Below are positions 44,303 through 52,664 of a stretch of 64,000 bases of DNA, piece by piece (positions within the stretch are counted from its first letter, which is position 1; the number at the start of each line of letters is the position of its first letter). The stretch lies in NCBI GenBank assembly GCA_900548385.1, contig URKJ01000010.1:49634-113633 (forward strand), written 5' to 3'. The stretch is from an uncultured bacterium (GTDB lineage: Bacteria; Verrucomicrobiota; Lentisphaeria; Victivallales; UBA1829). Below the pieces are notes generated by a model. It made no database searches. It had not been told where the DNA came from and saw nothing but the letters and a program-made list of their open reading frames with translations. A program made the position numbers and the translations under genes.

Positions 44303-45277
44303 ATGATTCAGGAGTTCTTTCAGTCGGTCGGCAATATGCCGTTTTTCAATTCGGTATGGTTCGGGATCATGGCGATGGTGATCGTCGGGAGCAGCTGGTG
44401 TCTGATCGGCTTGGTGATGGGGGATGCTCCGAAGCGCGGTATTGAGCCCAGTCTGGTCCAGTTGTTCGGTTACAGCTTTTCTGCGCTTGTGAGCATAACG
44501 GTCATGATTGCAACGGGCGGGATTCCGCAATGTTCCGCGCGGGTGCTTCTGCTTACCTGCGGAGCGTATGCCGTTTCGGGACTGATGAACTTTTTCATGC
44601 TTCAGATCATGGCGTATGCGATGCAGCGCGGCCCGAACGGGATCATCTGGGCGATTATTCAGTCGGCGCTGATCTTTCCGTTTCTCGGCGGGGTGGTGTT
44701 TTTCGGAGTCGAGCTGACCGCGTTCCGTCTGGCGGGGATTCTGTTCCTGCTTGCCGCTCTGGTGTTGTTCGGCCTTACGAAAGAGAACGCGGGCGGAGAG
44801 AAAAAAGGCGGCTGGCGCGGTCCGGCGTTCATCTGCCTTGCGATCTGCGCGGTTCAGCAGAACCTGACGACGGCGCCCTCGTATTTTGAGGAGGCGCGCG
44901 CGGTGAACAGCGTGGTCCGTTCCCTGTCGATGGTCGCGGGCGGTCTTGCCGGTGCGTTTTTCTACAATCTGTACCGGATGAATCCGGAGCGCCGGGCGCA
45001 GTTCCGCAGCAATATCCGCAATATGATTCTCTGGCGGTATGTGGGGGCGCTCCAGTTTTTCAATCTGATTTTCGCCTATACGCTGTTTTATCCGGGAATG
45101 AACGTGATGGCGGATGCCGGACTCGGCGGGATGTGCTATCCGATGATGGTCGGCTCCTGCATCATTTCCTTTACGCTTTCGAGCGTCTGGCTGTTGAAGG
45201 AACGGATCCGTCCGCTTCAGCTTGCCGCGCTTGCAATCTGTGTTTCCGGATTGGTCTTTCTCTGCATTCCGAAATGA
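44303..45277 (+). CDS. DMT-superfamily transporter
   Basis: A 324-aa inner-membrane protein with about ten hydrophobic helices. The second helix pair around MNFFMLQIMAYAMQRGPNGIIWAIIQSALIF and the ending LLKERIRPLQLAALAICVSG are the type seen in drug/metabolite (EamA-like) transporters. The start at ATG 44303 uses AAAGGAG; a GTG at 44267 would add twelve polar residues and is less likely. The substrate is unknown. Confidence 0.8.
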   Translation: MIQEFFQSVGNMPFFNSVWFGIMAMVIVGSSWCLIGLVMGDAPKRGIEPSLVQLFGYSFSALVSITVMIATGGIPQCSARVLLLTCGAYAVSGLMNFFMLQIMAYAMQRGPNGIIWAIIQSALIFPFLGGVVFFGVELTAFRLAGILFLLAALVLFGLTKENAGGEKKGGWRGPAFICLAICAVQQNLTTAPSYFEEARAVNSVVRSLSMVAGGLAGAFFYNLYRMNPERRAQFRSNIRNMILWRYVGALQFFNLIFAYTLFYPGMNVMADAGLGGMCYPMMVGSCIISFTLSSVWLLKERIRPLQLAALAICVSGLVFLCIPK

Positions 45278-45303
45278 TTTTTGAACTGTTTTCCCTGTTC
45301 CGC

Positions 45304-45332
45304 TTGTGTTTTGCGGCGGGAAATGATATAAT
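45304..45332 (+). promoter_or_regulatory. Promoter of the BNR/sialidase-like gene
   Basis: TTGTGT (45304-45309), 17-bp spacing, TATAAT (45327-45332), and an extended -10 TG at 45324-45325. Strong match for sigma-70 recognition. Confidence 0.7.
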
Positions 45333-45364
45333 AAAGAATCGAACCGTAAACTTAAAAAAGGTGA

Positions 45365-46831
45365 ATGATCACAATGTCCAGCAGTTTCGCTTCTTCCGGT
45401 ACGGCTCCGCTGATTCTGACGGCGGAGAATTTTTCGGTCGCAACAGGAGAACCCGTGCAGACGGTATATGCTGACGGTTCCCGTCAGTATTCCGCATGGT
45501 CTTTTTCCGGGGAAAAGACGGGGGAGTCCGTTGCCGGAGTCGTGACGGGTCTGCCGGCGGACTGCCGCGGCGTCAAGGTGGAGATCGTGGTGAATGCCGC
45601 TCCCGGAGAAAACGGGACGGAAGCGGAGGATGTCTACCGGGTATGCCTGTCGCAGGGAACCGGAGAGATTTCCGGAGTCCCGGTGCGGAACGCTGTTGCC
45701 GCCGGGCTGAGGACGATCGGGCTGGAGGCTTATTGCGCGGCGGATCCGCGTCTTCCGCTGACGGTACGGATCGAACGGCTGTCCGGGGATCCCGCCGATA
45801 CGTTCCCGCTTCCGACGGAACTGATCATGGCGCGGGTTCAGCCCGTAGAGGTTCCCGCGCGGGATTTCGTCGTTCAGGATGTTCCCGGCTACAATTCCTG
45901 GCCGATGATCCAGGCGATCGGCAATACTCTGGTCTGCGCTTATACGCGGGGGAGTGCGCATGATATCGGCGAGCCCTGCCGCGGCGTTTATGCGCGGACT
46001 TCCGCGGACGGCGGGGCAACATGGAGTCCGGAGGTGACGGTTTCAAACGATCCGAAGTGCGGAGAAGTGACGATCGGAAAAGGGCTGGATGAAAACGGCG
46101 CAATGCTTCTCTGGGTGCGCAGTTGGGGCGCAAAGACGTTTCATACCCTGTACCGTACGGCGGACGGCGTGAATTTTGAGCGTGTCGCGGTTCCGGCACT
46201 GAACCCGGTCCCGATGCAGATCACGGATATTTTTCATGTGCCGACCGTCGGGCTGATGGCGCTCTGGTTCGCGGGAAACTATCACGACGACGCGCTGAAT
46301 GCGTGGGGAACGCTGATCAGTCGCGACAACGGCGCAACGTGGGAACAGCGGGTGATGGAGTCCGGTATGCCGAAAGCGGAATGGGCCACCGAGCCTTCCG
46401 CGATCTATCTGGGGGATGGCAGGATTTTCGTGATCGCACGGACGGAGTGTGTGGGGCCGACGACACGGGCGGCTCAGTTTCAGTTGGAGTCGACCGATTA
46501 CGGGAAGACCTGGACGCGTTCCCGGACGAATATCGGAGACGTCAGCATTTCAACTCCCAGTCTGATTTACGATAAGGCGACCGGGCTTGTGAGCAATTAT
46601 TATTTTCAGCGCGGGCGCGGGGTTCTGAAACGCCGTGTGGTCCGGATCGACGATATTTCCGGCCATCCGTTGAGATGGCCCGATCCGGAGATCGTTGCGC
46701 TCGGAAGTACGGCATACCTTGATGCGGGGAATGTGAATGCCGTATCGTTGAACGGCACGCATTTTCTGGCATATTATTCCGGAGTGCATCCCGATACGGC
46801 AATTATCGTTTCCGCTGCGGACGCTCCGTAA
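45365..46831 (+). CDS. BNR-repeat/sialidase-like protein without signal peptide
   Basis: A 488-aa protein (485 if the second ATG at 45374 is used). The C-terminal two thirds form a beta-propeller with Asp-box repeats, SADGGATWS, SRDNGATWE and STDYGKTWT, as in sialidases and other BNR proteins. About 150 N-terminal residues form a separate beta domain that I do not recognise. There is no signal peptide, so any enzyme activity would be cytosolic. The arginine triad of true sialidases cannot be confirmed from sequence alone. It could be a glycan-active enzyme or a binding protein. Confidence 0.75.
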   Translation: MITMSSSFASSGTAPLILTAENFSVATGEPVQTVYADGSRQYSAWSFSGEKTGESVAGVVTGLPADCRGVKVEIVVNAAPGENGTEAEDVYRVCLSQGTGEISGVPVRNAVAAGLRTIGLEAYCAADPRLPLTVRIERLSGDPADTFPLPTELIMARVQPVEVPARDFVVQDVPGYNSWPMIQAIGNTLVCAYTRGSAHDIGEPCRGVYARTSADGGATWSPEVTVSNDPKCGEVTIGKGLDENGAMLLWVRSWGAKTFHTLYRTADGVNFERVAVPALNPVPMQITDIFHVPTVGLMALWFAGNYHDDALNAWGTLISRDNGATWEQRVMESGMPKAEWATEPSAIYLGDGRIFVIARTECVGPTTRAAQFQLESTDYGKTWTRSRTNIGDVSISTPSLIYDKATGLVSNYYFQRGRGVLKRRVVRIDDISGHPLRWPDPEIVALGSTAYLDAGNVNAVSLNGTHFLAYYSGVHPDTAIIVSAADAP

Positions 46832-46844
46832 AACGGGATGGTGA

Positions 46845-46866
46845 CGGCGGGCGGAAACGCCCGCCG
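46845..46866. other. GC hairpin with GAAA tetraloop between convergent genes
   Basis: A perfect 9-bp stem (46845-46853 with 46858-46866) closes a GAAA loop. There is no T-run on either side, so it may act only as an mRNA 3'-end stabiliser or a weak terminator. Confidence 0.5.
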
Positions 46867-46875
46867 GGTTCCGGT

Positions 46876-47190
46876 TCAGATTCCGATGCCGGAGAGCATG
46901 GAGCAGATCCGGTTGAGGACCCGTGTGAGTCCCGGACAGCTGATTTCGAAATTCTGTATTGTTTCGCGCAGCGGCTGAAGCGGGACGGCGTCGCCGGATT
47001 CGATCGCGCCTTTGGTGGAGCGGTCGGCAAGGTCCATCAGTGCGCGGGCGTCGTCTCTGGCCTGCGCAGGCAGAAGATTCAGCTCTTTTTCGAGTTCGTC
47101 CAACAGTTTTCCAATCTCTTCTTTGCGCTCCGGTTTCATGCGCGACGACTGGATGCGTTCCCGGATCTGGTTCAGTTTTTCAAGTGCCAT
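46876..47190 (-). CDS. Small helical protein, DUF4404-like
   Basis: A 104-aa, mostly helical, cytosolic protein. The N-terminal LEKLNQIRERIQSSRMKPERKEEIGKLLDELEKEL looks like a coiled coil, followed by a second helix and the ending SCPGLTRVLNRICSML. It is similar in size and pattern to DUF4404 proteins, whose function is unknown. AGGGGTG precedes the start. It lies 11 bases after the peptide-binding lipoprotein gene and ends that minus-strand run. Confidence 0.65.
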   Translation of the reverse strand: MALEKLNQIRERIQSSRMKPERKEEIGKLLDELEKELNLLPAQARDDARALMDLADRSTKGAIESGDAVPLQPLRETIQNFEISCPGLTRVLNRICSMLSGIGI

Positions 47191-47201
47191 AAGTCACCCC
47201 T

Positions 47202-49001
47202 CTATTTTCTTAATTCTTTCATGCTCAACGGCTTGAATTCCGATTTCATCTGTTTCCGCCGGGCCGGATCGACCGACAGGTATTTCCAGCGGTTGAATGC
47301 GAAGTCGTGTGCTTTGTAATCGCGTACCCATGCGTGTTTCAGCAAAAACGCGACGGGATGGCTTTCAAAGATCCACGGGCATTGTTCAGTGATCCACCGT
47401 GCCAGCTCCGCATATTTCTTTTTCCGTTCCGGCGAATCCGCCATGCCTCGAATTTCTTCGTAACGGCGGTCAAACTCCTCCGACGAGTAACAGACACGGT
47501 TGCTGGCTCCGGAGTTCGGTCCGTAGAACAACTGGAAGAAATTTTCCGCATCCGGATAGTCGCCCGTCCAGGAAAGCCGGAACATCTGCGTCTGTCCCTG
47601 TGCGAGTTTCTGGAGAAAGCGGGCGCGGTTGTTGAATTCCGGTTTCAGGACGATGCCGAGTTCGCGCAGGTCCAGAGCGAACAGCTCCGCCATCTGACGG
47701 TACACCGTGTCGCTGCCCGCCTGGTCGAACGAGATCACCAGCGGTTTGCCGGTGGCGGGATCAATGCCGTCCTTATAGCCCGCTTCGGCGAGGTGACGCC
47801 GTGCCCGGTCGAGGTCGAACCTGCCGTATGTTCCGGGGGTGTCGAGCCAGCCGTCGGCTCCGGGCGGGACGGGACCGTTTGCCGGTTCGATGCGCCCATT
47901 GAAATATTCCAGACGTTTCCGGCGGTTGAACGCCAGCGAGATGGCACGGCGCAGTTCGGGATTCGTTCCGAGAAGCGGGTCGGTGAAGTTGAAGCCGATG
48001 TAGTTGGTCTGGAACTCCGGGGTCCGCTCAAGGATGATTCCGCGTTTGGTCAGCGAGGGCGCCAGCTGGAGTTTTTCATCGACGACGGCGGCGAAGTTTT
48101 CACCGTCGAGCACATAGTAATCCAGATTGCCCTGCAGGAACATCAGCCATCCGGCGAGCGGCTGTTTGACGAAACTGCAAATGATTTCGTCCGCCAGCGG
48201 AAGCGGACGGGTCTGGTCCTCCGCGCGTTCCGCGCCGGGAAACAGTTCGCGGCGGTATTCTGGATTGCGTTTCATGCGGATCTGGTAGTCCTTCTGCCAG
48301 CGGGTCAGGATGAACGGGCCCGAACCGACCGGATGATCGGCAAAACGGTCGCCCCAGTACTCCACGGCTTTCCGGGAGACAACGGAGAAATAGGGCATTG
48401 CCAGCGTGTAGAGAAAGCGGGGATCGGAAGAGGTCAGGATGATCTCAAACCGGGAATCGTCAAGGATTCGGAGTCCGTCACAGCCGGAATCGTAGGGGGA
48501 GAGATCGTCCGGCGCCGCATCTTCCGTGCGTTTGCGGAATTCTTCAATCCCTTTGAGTTTCGCGCGGATGAGCCAGTACCCGCTGGATTTCAACCGGGCG
48601 TCGGCGAGACGCAGAATTGAAAAAACGACGTCGCGCGATGTGATTTTCCTGCGCTCTTTGCCGCCGGCAAAGCACGGCCCCGGCTGAAAATAAAGATCGT
48701 CGCGCAATTCGCAGAGAAACCGTGTGGAATCCGGGGAAACCTGCGGCATGCGGCTGAGCATGGAGGGCTCCAGTTCGTAGGGGCGTTTCCGGTACGAATA
48801 CTGCAGGGGGGTGTCATAGAAAGACGCCGCCATGTACTGACAGACGGTATCCGCGGCGAGTGCGGGATCCAGCGTTGCAAGAATTTTATTGATGCTGGTG
48901 TGCAGGACGCGTTTGTTTTCCCCGTTTTCCGTGCGTTCCGAACAGGCGGTGGCGAACAGGGCAAGCAGCAGAAAAGCCGACAGCAGAAACCGGGAGTTCA
49001 T
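47202..49001 (-). CDS. Extracellular solute-binding lipoprotein, family 5 (peptide/OppA type)
   Basis: A 599-aa periplasmic lipoprotein of the oligopeptide-binding (SBP_bac_5) family. The signal peptide ends in the lipobox LFATAC (Cys 20). Family marks are LDPALAADTVCQYMAASFYD, FQTNYIGFNFTD, LRRAISLAFNRRKRLEYFNG and the late SWTGDYPDAENFFQLFYG. No permease or ATPase genes are nearby, so it works with components elsewhere or alone. It overlaps recX by four bases and probably shares its transcript. The substrate is unknown. Confidence 0.88.
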   Translation of the reverse strand: MNSRFLLSAFLLLALFATACSERTENGENKRVLHTSINKILATLDPALAADTVCQYMAASFYDTPLQYSYRKRPYELEPSMLSRMPQVSPDSTRFLCELRDDLYFQPGPCFAGGKERRKITSRDVVFSILRLADARLKSSGYWLIRAKLKGIEEFRKRTEDAAPDDLSPYDSGCDGLRILDDSRFEIILTSSDPRFLYTLAMPYFSVVSRKAVEYWGDRFADHPVGSGPFILTRWQKDYQIRMKRNPEYRRELFPGAERAEDQTRPLPLADEIICSFVKQPLAGWLMFLQGNLDYYVLDGENFAAVVDEKLQLAPSLTKRGIILERTPEFQTNYIGFNFTDPLLGTNPELRRAISLAFNRRKRLEYFNGRIEPANGPVPPGADGWLDTPGTYGRFDLDRARRHLAEAGYKDGIDPATGKPLVISFDQAGSDTVYRQMAELFALDLRELGIVLKPEFNNRARFLQKLAQGQTQMFRLSWTGDYPDAENFFQLFYGPNSGASNRVCYSSEEFDRRYEEIRGMADSPERKKKYAELARWITEQCPWIFESHPVAFLLKHAWVRDYKAHDFAFNRWKYLSVDPARRKQMKSEFKPLSMKELRK

Positions 49002-49522
49002 GCCTGCACCTCGTCGGGAAAATCAAGCTCATTTCCGCCGAAGAAACGGGAGAGTGCTTCATATGACACTCCGGAGCCGAACCCTTTTGAGGCGAGGGCG
49101 CGCAGGGCACGCGTTTTCCGTTTTACCGGATCGGCTTCCCGGTCGAATGTCGTTTTCCGGCGGCGCAGAAACTCCATGGCAACGGCGAGTTCGTCGCGCT
49201 CGGAATTTTTATCATCGGTCCGGAACGCTTCGTCAATGGTCTCTTTTTCAAAACCTTTAAGCCGGAGCGTCAATTTGATCTTCCGGGAGCCGTCGCCGCG
49301 GTCGCGCATCATGGCGACTTTGGCTTCCGCGACGAGTTTATCGTTGATATAGCCGTAGCGTTCGCATTCGGCGACCGTGTCTTCGGAATCTTTCCAGGAA
49401 AACCCTTTGTCGTGCAGTTTCTTTTTGAGAGCGAGCCGCGACATCGGCTGCCGGGTCAGCAGCAGGACCGCTGTTTCAAGCGGTGTTTTCGGCGTTTTTG
49501 TTTTTTTCTGTTTCGGGGGCAT
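48998..49522 (-). CDS. recX: RecX-type recombination regulator
   Basis: A 174-aa basic helical protein of the RecX family, which modulates RecA filaments. Marks: ALLLTRQPMSRLALKKKL, YGYINDKLVAEAKV and LRLKGFEKETIDEAF, with three-helix repeats. It is slightly larger than E. coli RecX. ATG 49522 is used; a GTG two codons earlier (49528) is an alternative start. recA is not in the window. The downstream peptide-binding lipoprotein gene overlaps it by four bases, which is an odd partner for a DNA-repair gene. Confidence 0.8.
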   Translation of the reverse strand: MPPKQKKTKTPKTPLETAVLLLTRQPMSRLALKKKLHDKGFSWKDSEDTVAECERYGYINDKLVAEAKVAMMRDRGDGSRKIKLTLRLKGFEKETIDEAFRTDDKNSERDELAVAMEFLRRRKTTFDREADPVKRKTRALRALASKGFGSGVSYEALSRFFGGNELDFPDEVQA

Positions 49523-49632
49523 TGACACGGTCCTTCCATCCTTGACACCGGTAAAGTAACAGTTTTTCCCTGAATTTCAATATCAAAAGCGGAAAAAAAG
49601 CGGTGAACTCTTTCAATTCCGCAAAAACGTGC

Positions 49633-49638
49633 TATATT
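49633..49638 (+). promoter_or_regulatory. -10 box of the thiH unit
   Basis: TATATT at 49633-49638, with a weak TTTCAA at 49611-49616 as -35 (16-bp spacing). AAGGAG and ATG 49666 follow. Confidence 0.4.
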
Positions 49639-49665
49639 GATTGTTCGTTTATCAAGGAGTTGACC

Positions 49666-50781
49666 ATGTATCCGGAAATCAAATATGACGAGCAGATCCT
49701 GCTCGACCGTATCAATTCGACCACGCCAGCCGATCTTGACCGCGCACTGAATGCGGAAAAAGCATCGTTCGGCGATTTTCTCAGTCTGCTTTCCCCGCTT
49801 GCCGCCGGAGAGCTTCCGCGCATGAGGGAGCGTGCCCGTAAATTCCGTCTCAGCCATTTCGGGCGGGTTGCGCGTCTCTATGCACCGATCTATTTTTCCA
49901 ATTTCTGTGTCAACAACTGCGTTTACTGCGGCTTCCGCCACAGCAATCATTTTCCGCGTCGCCGTCTGTCGATCGAAGAGACGCTCGCGGAAGCGGCTAT
50001 TCTCAAGAAATGGGGATTGGATAACGTCCTCATCATCGCGGGAGAGGACAAACAGACCTGTTCCATGGATTACCTGGTCCCGCTGATCCGGGAGCTTAAA
50101 AAGGAATTTTCCTATGTGTCCATCGAACTGGCGCCGATGACGGAAGAGGAGTACCGGACGCTGTTTGAAGCCGGAGCGCACGGAGTTTCGCTTTATCAGG
50201 AGACCTACGACCGTCCGCTCTATGCCGAACTTCATCCGTCGGGTCCGAAGCGGGATTATGACAACCGGATCCACGCACCGGCTCTGGCGGCGCGCGCCGG
50301 ATTTTACAATGTCGGAGTCGGCGCACTGCTCGGACTTCACAACTGGCGTTCCGAGGCGGTGTCGGTTGCGGGGCACGCTCTTTCCATCAAGAAACATTAC
50401 TGGCGGACCCGCAATCAGTTTTCGTTTCCGCGCATTACGCCGATGGAGGGGGGCTATCAGATCCCGCATCCGGTGACGCAGGATGAACTGGAGCAGATGA
50501 TGCTTGCATTCCGCATTTATTTCCCGGAATCCGATATTTTTATTTCGACCAGAGAACGTCACGCGTTCCGGATGAGCCTGATCCAGACTTGCGCCACGCA
50601 CATCAGCGCGGGGTCAAAAGTCGCTCCGGGCGCGTATGTCGAGTCCGAAAAGACCGGAGACAAAGACCTTGGGCAGTTCACGGTGATGGACGACCATTCG
50701 GTGGAAAACGTGGTGCGCAGCCTCCGCGCGATCAACATGGAACCTGTTTTCAAAGACTGGGACCCGATCCTTGGCGTATGA
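49666..50781 (+). CDS. thiH: 2-iminoacetate synthase (radical SAM)
   Basis: A 371-aa radical SAM lyase that cleaves tyrosine to 2-iminoacetate for the thiazole ring of thiamine. The cluster motif is CVNNCVYCGFRHSN, preceded by YAPIYFSN. The family-specific VSLYQETYDRPLYAELHPSGPKRDYDNR and the closing SAGSKVAPGAYV are all here. HydG, a close relative, is longer and has extra C-terminal cysteines not seen here. ATG 49666 is chosen because of AAGGAG at 49654. No thiG, thiS or thiC is nearby. Its stop overlaps the CPBP gene by 11 nt. Confidence 0.93.
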   Translation: MYPEIKYDEQILLDRINSTTPADLDRALNAEKASFGDFLSLLSPLAAGELPRMRERARKFRLSHFGRVARLYAPIYFSNFCVNNCVYCGFRHSNHFPRRRLSIEETLAEAAILKKWGLDNVLIIAGEDKQTCSMDYLVPLIRELKKEFSYVSIELAPMTEEEYRTLFEAGAHGVSLYQETYDRPLYAELHPSGPKRDYDNRIHAPALAARAGFYNVGVGALLGLHNWRSEAVSVAGHALSIKKHYWRTRNQFSFPRITPMEGGYQIPHPVTQDELEQMMLAFRIYFPESDIFISTRERHAFRMSLIQTCATHISAGSKVAPGAYVESEKTGDKDLGQFTVMDDHSVENVVRSLRAINMEPVFKDWDPILGV

Positions 50782-51505
50782 CGATTTCACACCGCGGGCT
50801 CTTTCGCCGTTCCGCCTCAATACGGCGTTCGGACTCGTTCTGCTTGCCTCGGTTCTGCCGCTGGCGAGCGGCTGGGTACGGTACATCCCGCCGGAACTGC
50901 CGCCCGTCTGGCGTGTGGTCTTTGCGATGCTGCCGACCCAGCTCGGCATGCTCTTTGCCGCAACGCTTCCGTATCTGCTTTCAACGCGTCCGCTGAGCGT
51001 GTCGTGGGGAGATCTCGGACTTGGACGGCTTGCAAAACGCGATGTAATCCGTATCCTCCGTCTTTCCCCGCTGCTGTTTTTTGCGGTGATGATGGTTTCG
51101 ACCGCATTGACATGGATTGCGAAGCTCTGCGGAGTTGCCGATCCCGATCAGCCGCTGATCCGTCTTGCGCTTTCCGCGGATACGCCGACGTTCTGCGTGA
51201 TTGCCGTTTCCGCCGTGCTGATCGCTCCTGTGACGGAGGAACTGGCGTTCCGGCGGACTGCATTCGAGGCGTTCCGCCGTTTCCTTCCGCTTCAGACCGC
51301 GGCGGTGATGGCGTCGCTGATCTTTGCATTGATCCATGCAGCACTCTGGCAGACGCCCGCGCTGTTTCTGCTGGCGTTTCTGTTTCAGCAGGAATATATC
51401 CGTTCAGGAAACAGGACGACTTCCACGATTCTGATGCATGCGATCTATAATTTCATCACGGTGCTCTGTCTGCTTGCCATGCGGATTCACGGAGGCGGGA
51501 TATGA
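50771..51505 (+). CDS. CPBP-family intramembrane metalloprotease
   Basis: A 244-aa membrane protein with about seven hydrophobic segments and the Abi/CPBP motifs: TEELAFRRT (the EExxxR motif), the ALIHAALWQ histidine and the MHAIYNF histidine in the last helices. It may cleave membrane or prenylated proteins; many family members have no known substrate. The reading frame has no ATG before the homologous region, so the TTG at 50771, overlapping thiH, is the likely start. It overlaps miaA by four bases. Confidence 0.82.
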   Translation: MAYDDFTPRALSPFRLNTAFGLVLLASVLPLASGWVRYIPPELPPVWRVVFAMLPTQLGMLFAATLPYLLSTRPLSVSWGDLGLGRLAKRDVIRILRLSPLLFFAVMMVSTALTWIAKLCGVADPDQPLIRLALSADTPTFCVIAVSAVLIAPVTEELAFRRTAFEAFRRFLPLQTAAVMASLIFALIHAALWQTPALFLLAFLFQQEYIRSGNRTTSTILMHAIYNFITVLCLLAMRIHGGGI

Positions 51506-52422
51506 GCCGGAAAGTAATCGTTGTTCTCGGCCCGACCGCTTGCGGCAAGACCGCGTTTGCGGTCGCCCTGGCGCGCCGCCTCGGCGGTGCGGTCGTTTCC
51601 GCCGATTCCCGGCAGGTTTACCGCGGACTCGATATCGGCTCCGGCAAGGATTTGATGGAGTACACGGCCGGGGGAGAACCGGTAATGACGCGCCTTCTGG
51701 ATATTATGGATCCCGCGGAGGCGGAACCTTATACGCTCGCCGATTTCATGCGGGATGCAAAAGCGGCGATTCTGGAACTGGAAACTCTCGGCAAAGTGCC
51801 GATTCTCTGCGGCGGGACGGGGTTGTATATTCATGCGCTGATCAAGGGGTATGAACTGCCGGGCGGGCCTGCCGACCGCGTATTCCGCCGTTCCGTGAAG
51901 GATGCCGACACGGAAGCTCTGGCGGCGCATCTATCGGAAAGCCGTCCGCTGGAGAACGGCGAGGCGGAGAATCCGTACCGTCTTTCGCGCCGGATTGAGA
52001 TCGAACGCGCGGCGGATGTCCGTTCCGTTCACGGCGGACCGCTTCCCGATACGGATTATCTGGTTCTCGGAGCGCTCCGTCCGCGTCCGGAGATACACCG
52101 GCGCATAGAGAAACGGCTGGATGAGCGTTTGCGCAACGGAATGATCGAAGAGGTCAAAAGGCTCCACGGGCAGGGGGTCGCGTGGGAGAAACTGGAGTCG
52201 TTCGGGCTTGAATACCGGGAGGTTTCCCGTTTTTTGCAGGGGGAGAACGGTTTTCAGGAAATGCGCGATCATCTGCTGGTGAAGATCCGTCAGTTTGCGA
52301 AGCGGCAGGACACCTGGTTCCGCAAGATGGAGCGGGAAGGGGTGGCGATCCGCTGGATTCCTCCGGAAAATCTGGACGAAGCGGAATTTCTCTGTCGCGG
52401 TTTTCTCAAGCGCGAATGCTGA
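51502..52422 (+). CDS. miaA: tRNA dimethylallyltransferase
   Basis: A 306-aa enzyme that adds an isopentenyl group to A37 of tRNAs reading UNN codons. It has the P-loop VLGPTACGKTAFAVAL, the substrate motif VSADSRQVYRGLDIGSGK, CGGTGLYIHALIKG, the DxR block ALRPRPEIHRRIEKRL and the ending QFAKRQDTWFR. All core elements are present. It is the last gene of the thiH-CPBP-miaA unit, started by ATGA overlap. No hfq follows. Confidence 0.96.
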   Translation: MSRKVIVVLGPTACGKTAFAVALARRLGGAVVSADSRQVYRGLDIGSGKDLMEYTAGGEPVMTRLLDIMDPAEAEPYTLADFMRDAKAAILELETLGKVPILCGGTGLYIHALIKGYELPGGPADRVFRRSVKDADTEALAAHLSESRPLENGEAENPYRLSRRIEIERAADVRSVHGGPLPDTDYLVLGALRPRPEIHRRIEKRLDERLRNGMIEEVKRLHGQGVAWEKLESFGLEYREVSRFLQGENGFQEMRDHLLVKIRQFAKRQDTWFRKMEREGVAIRWIPPENLDEAEFLCRGFLKREC

Positions 52423-52491
52423 AATATTTTTGTTGCAGTTCCCGGAAAAGAGAAGACTCCGCCGGAGAAATTTTCGTTCAAAACCTTGTTT

Positions 52492-52520
52492 TTGTGTTTG
52501 ATTTTTCCGGATTTTATGAT
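52492..52520 (+). promoter_or_regulatory. Promoter upstream of the K+/H+ antiporter
   Basis: TTGTGT (52492-52497), 17-bp spacing, TATGAT (52515-52520). It lies in the 242-base gap between miaA and the antiporter, which contains nothing else that I can identify. The leader would be about 138 bases. Confidence 0.5.
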
Positions 52521-52664
52521 ACGTTACGTCAGCAGAGGGCGGAGTAACGGTATGGCGGGAGTTCTGTACTTTTCTGTCTGATCCCTGTTGTATCAGAGGA
52601 TCATTTTCCGGGATTCTTTCTTTCCGTCCCAGTGAATTGATAGAAGCAGGAAGAGGTGGATCGT

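Noticed and set aside
46845..46866. Intrinsic terminator between the sialidase-like gene and the DUF4404-like gene
   Set aside because: The stem and GAAA loop are perfect, but neither strand has a T-run after it. I kept it only as an unassigned hairpin.
49666..50781. HydG (hydrogenase maturase) as the identity of the thiH gene
   Set aside because: At 371 aa it is too short for HydG, and the additional C-terminal cysteines are missing. No hydrogenase genes are nearby.
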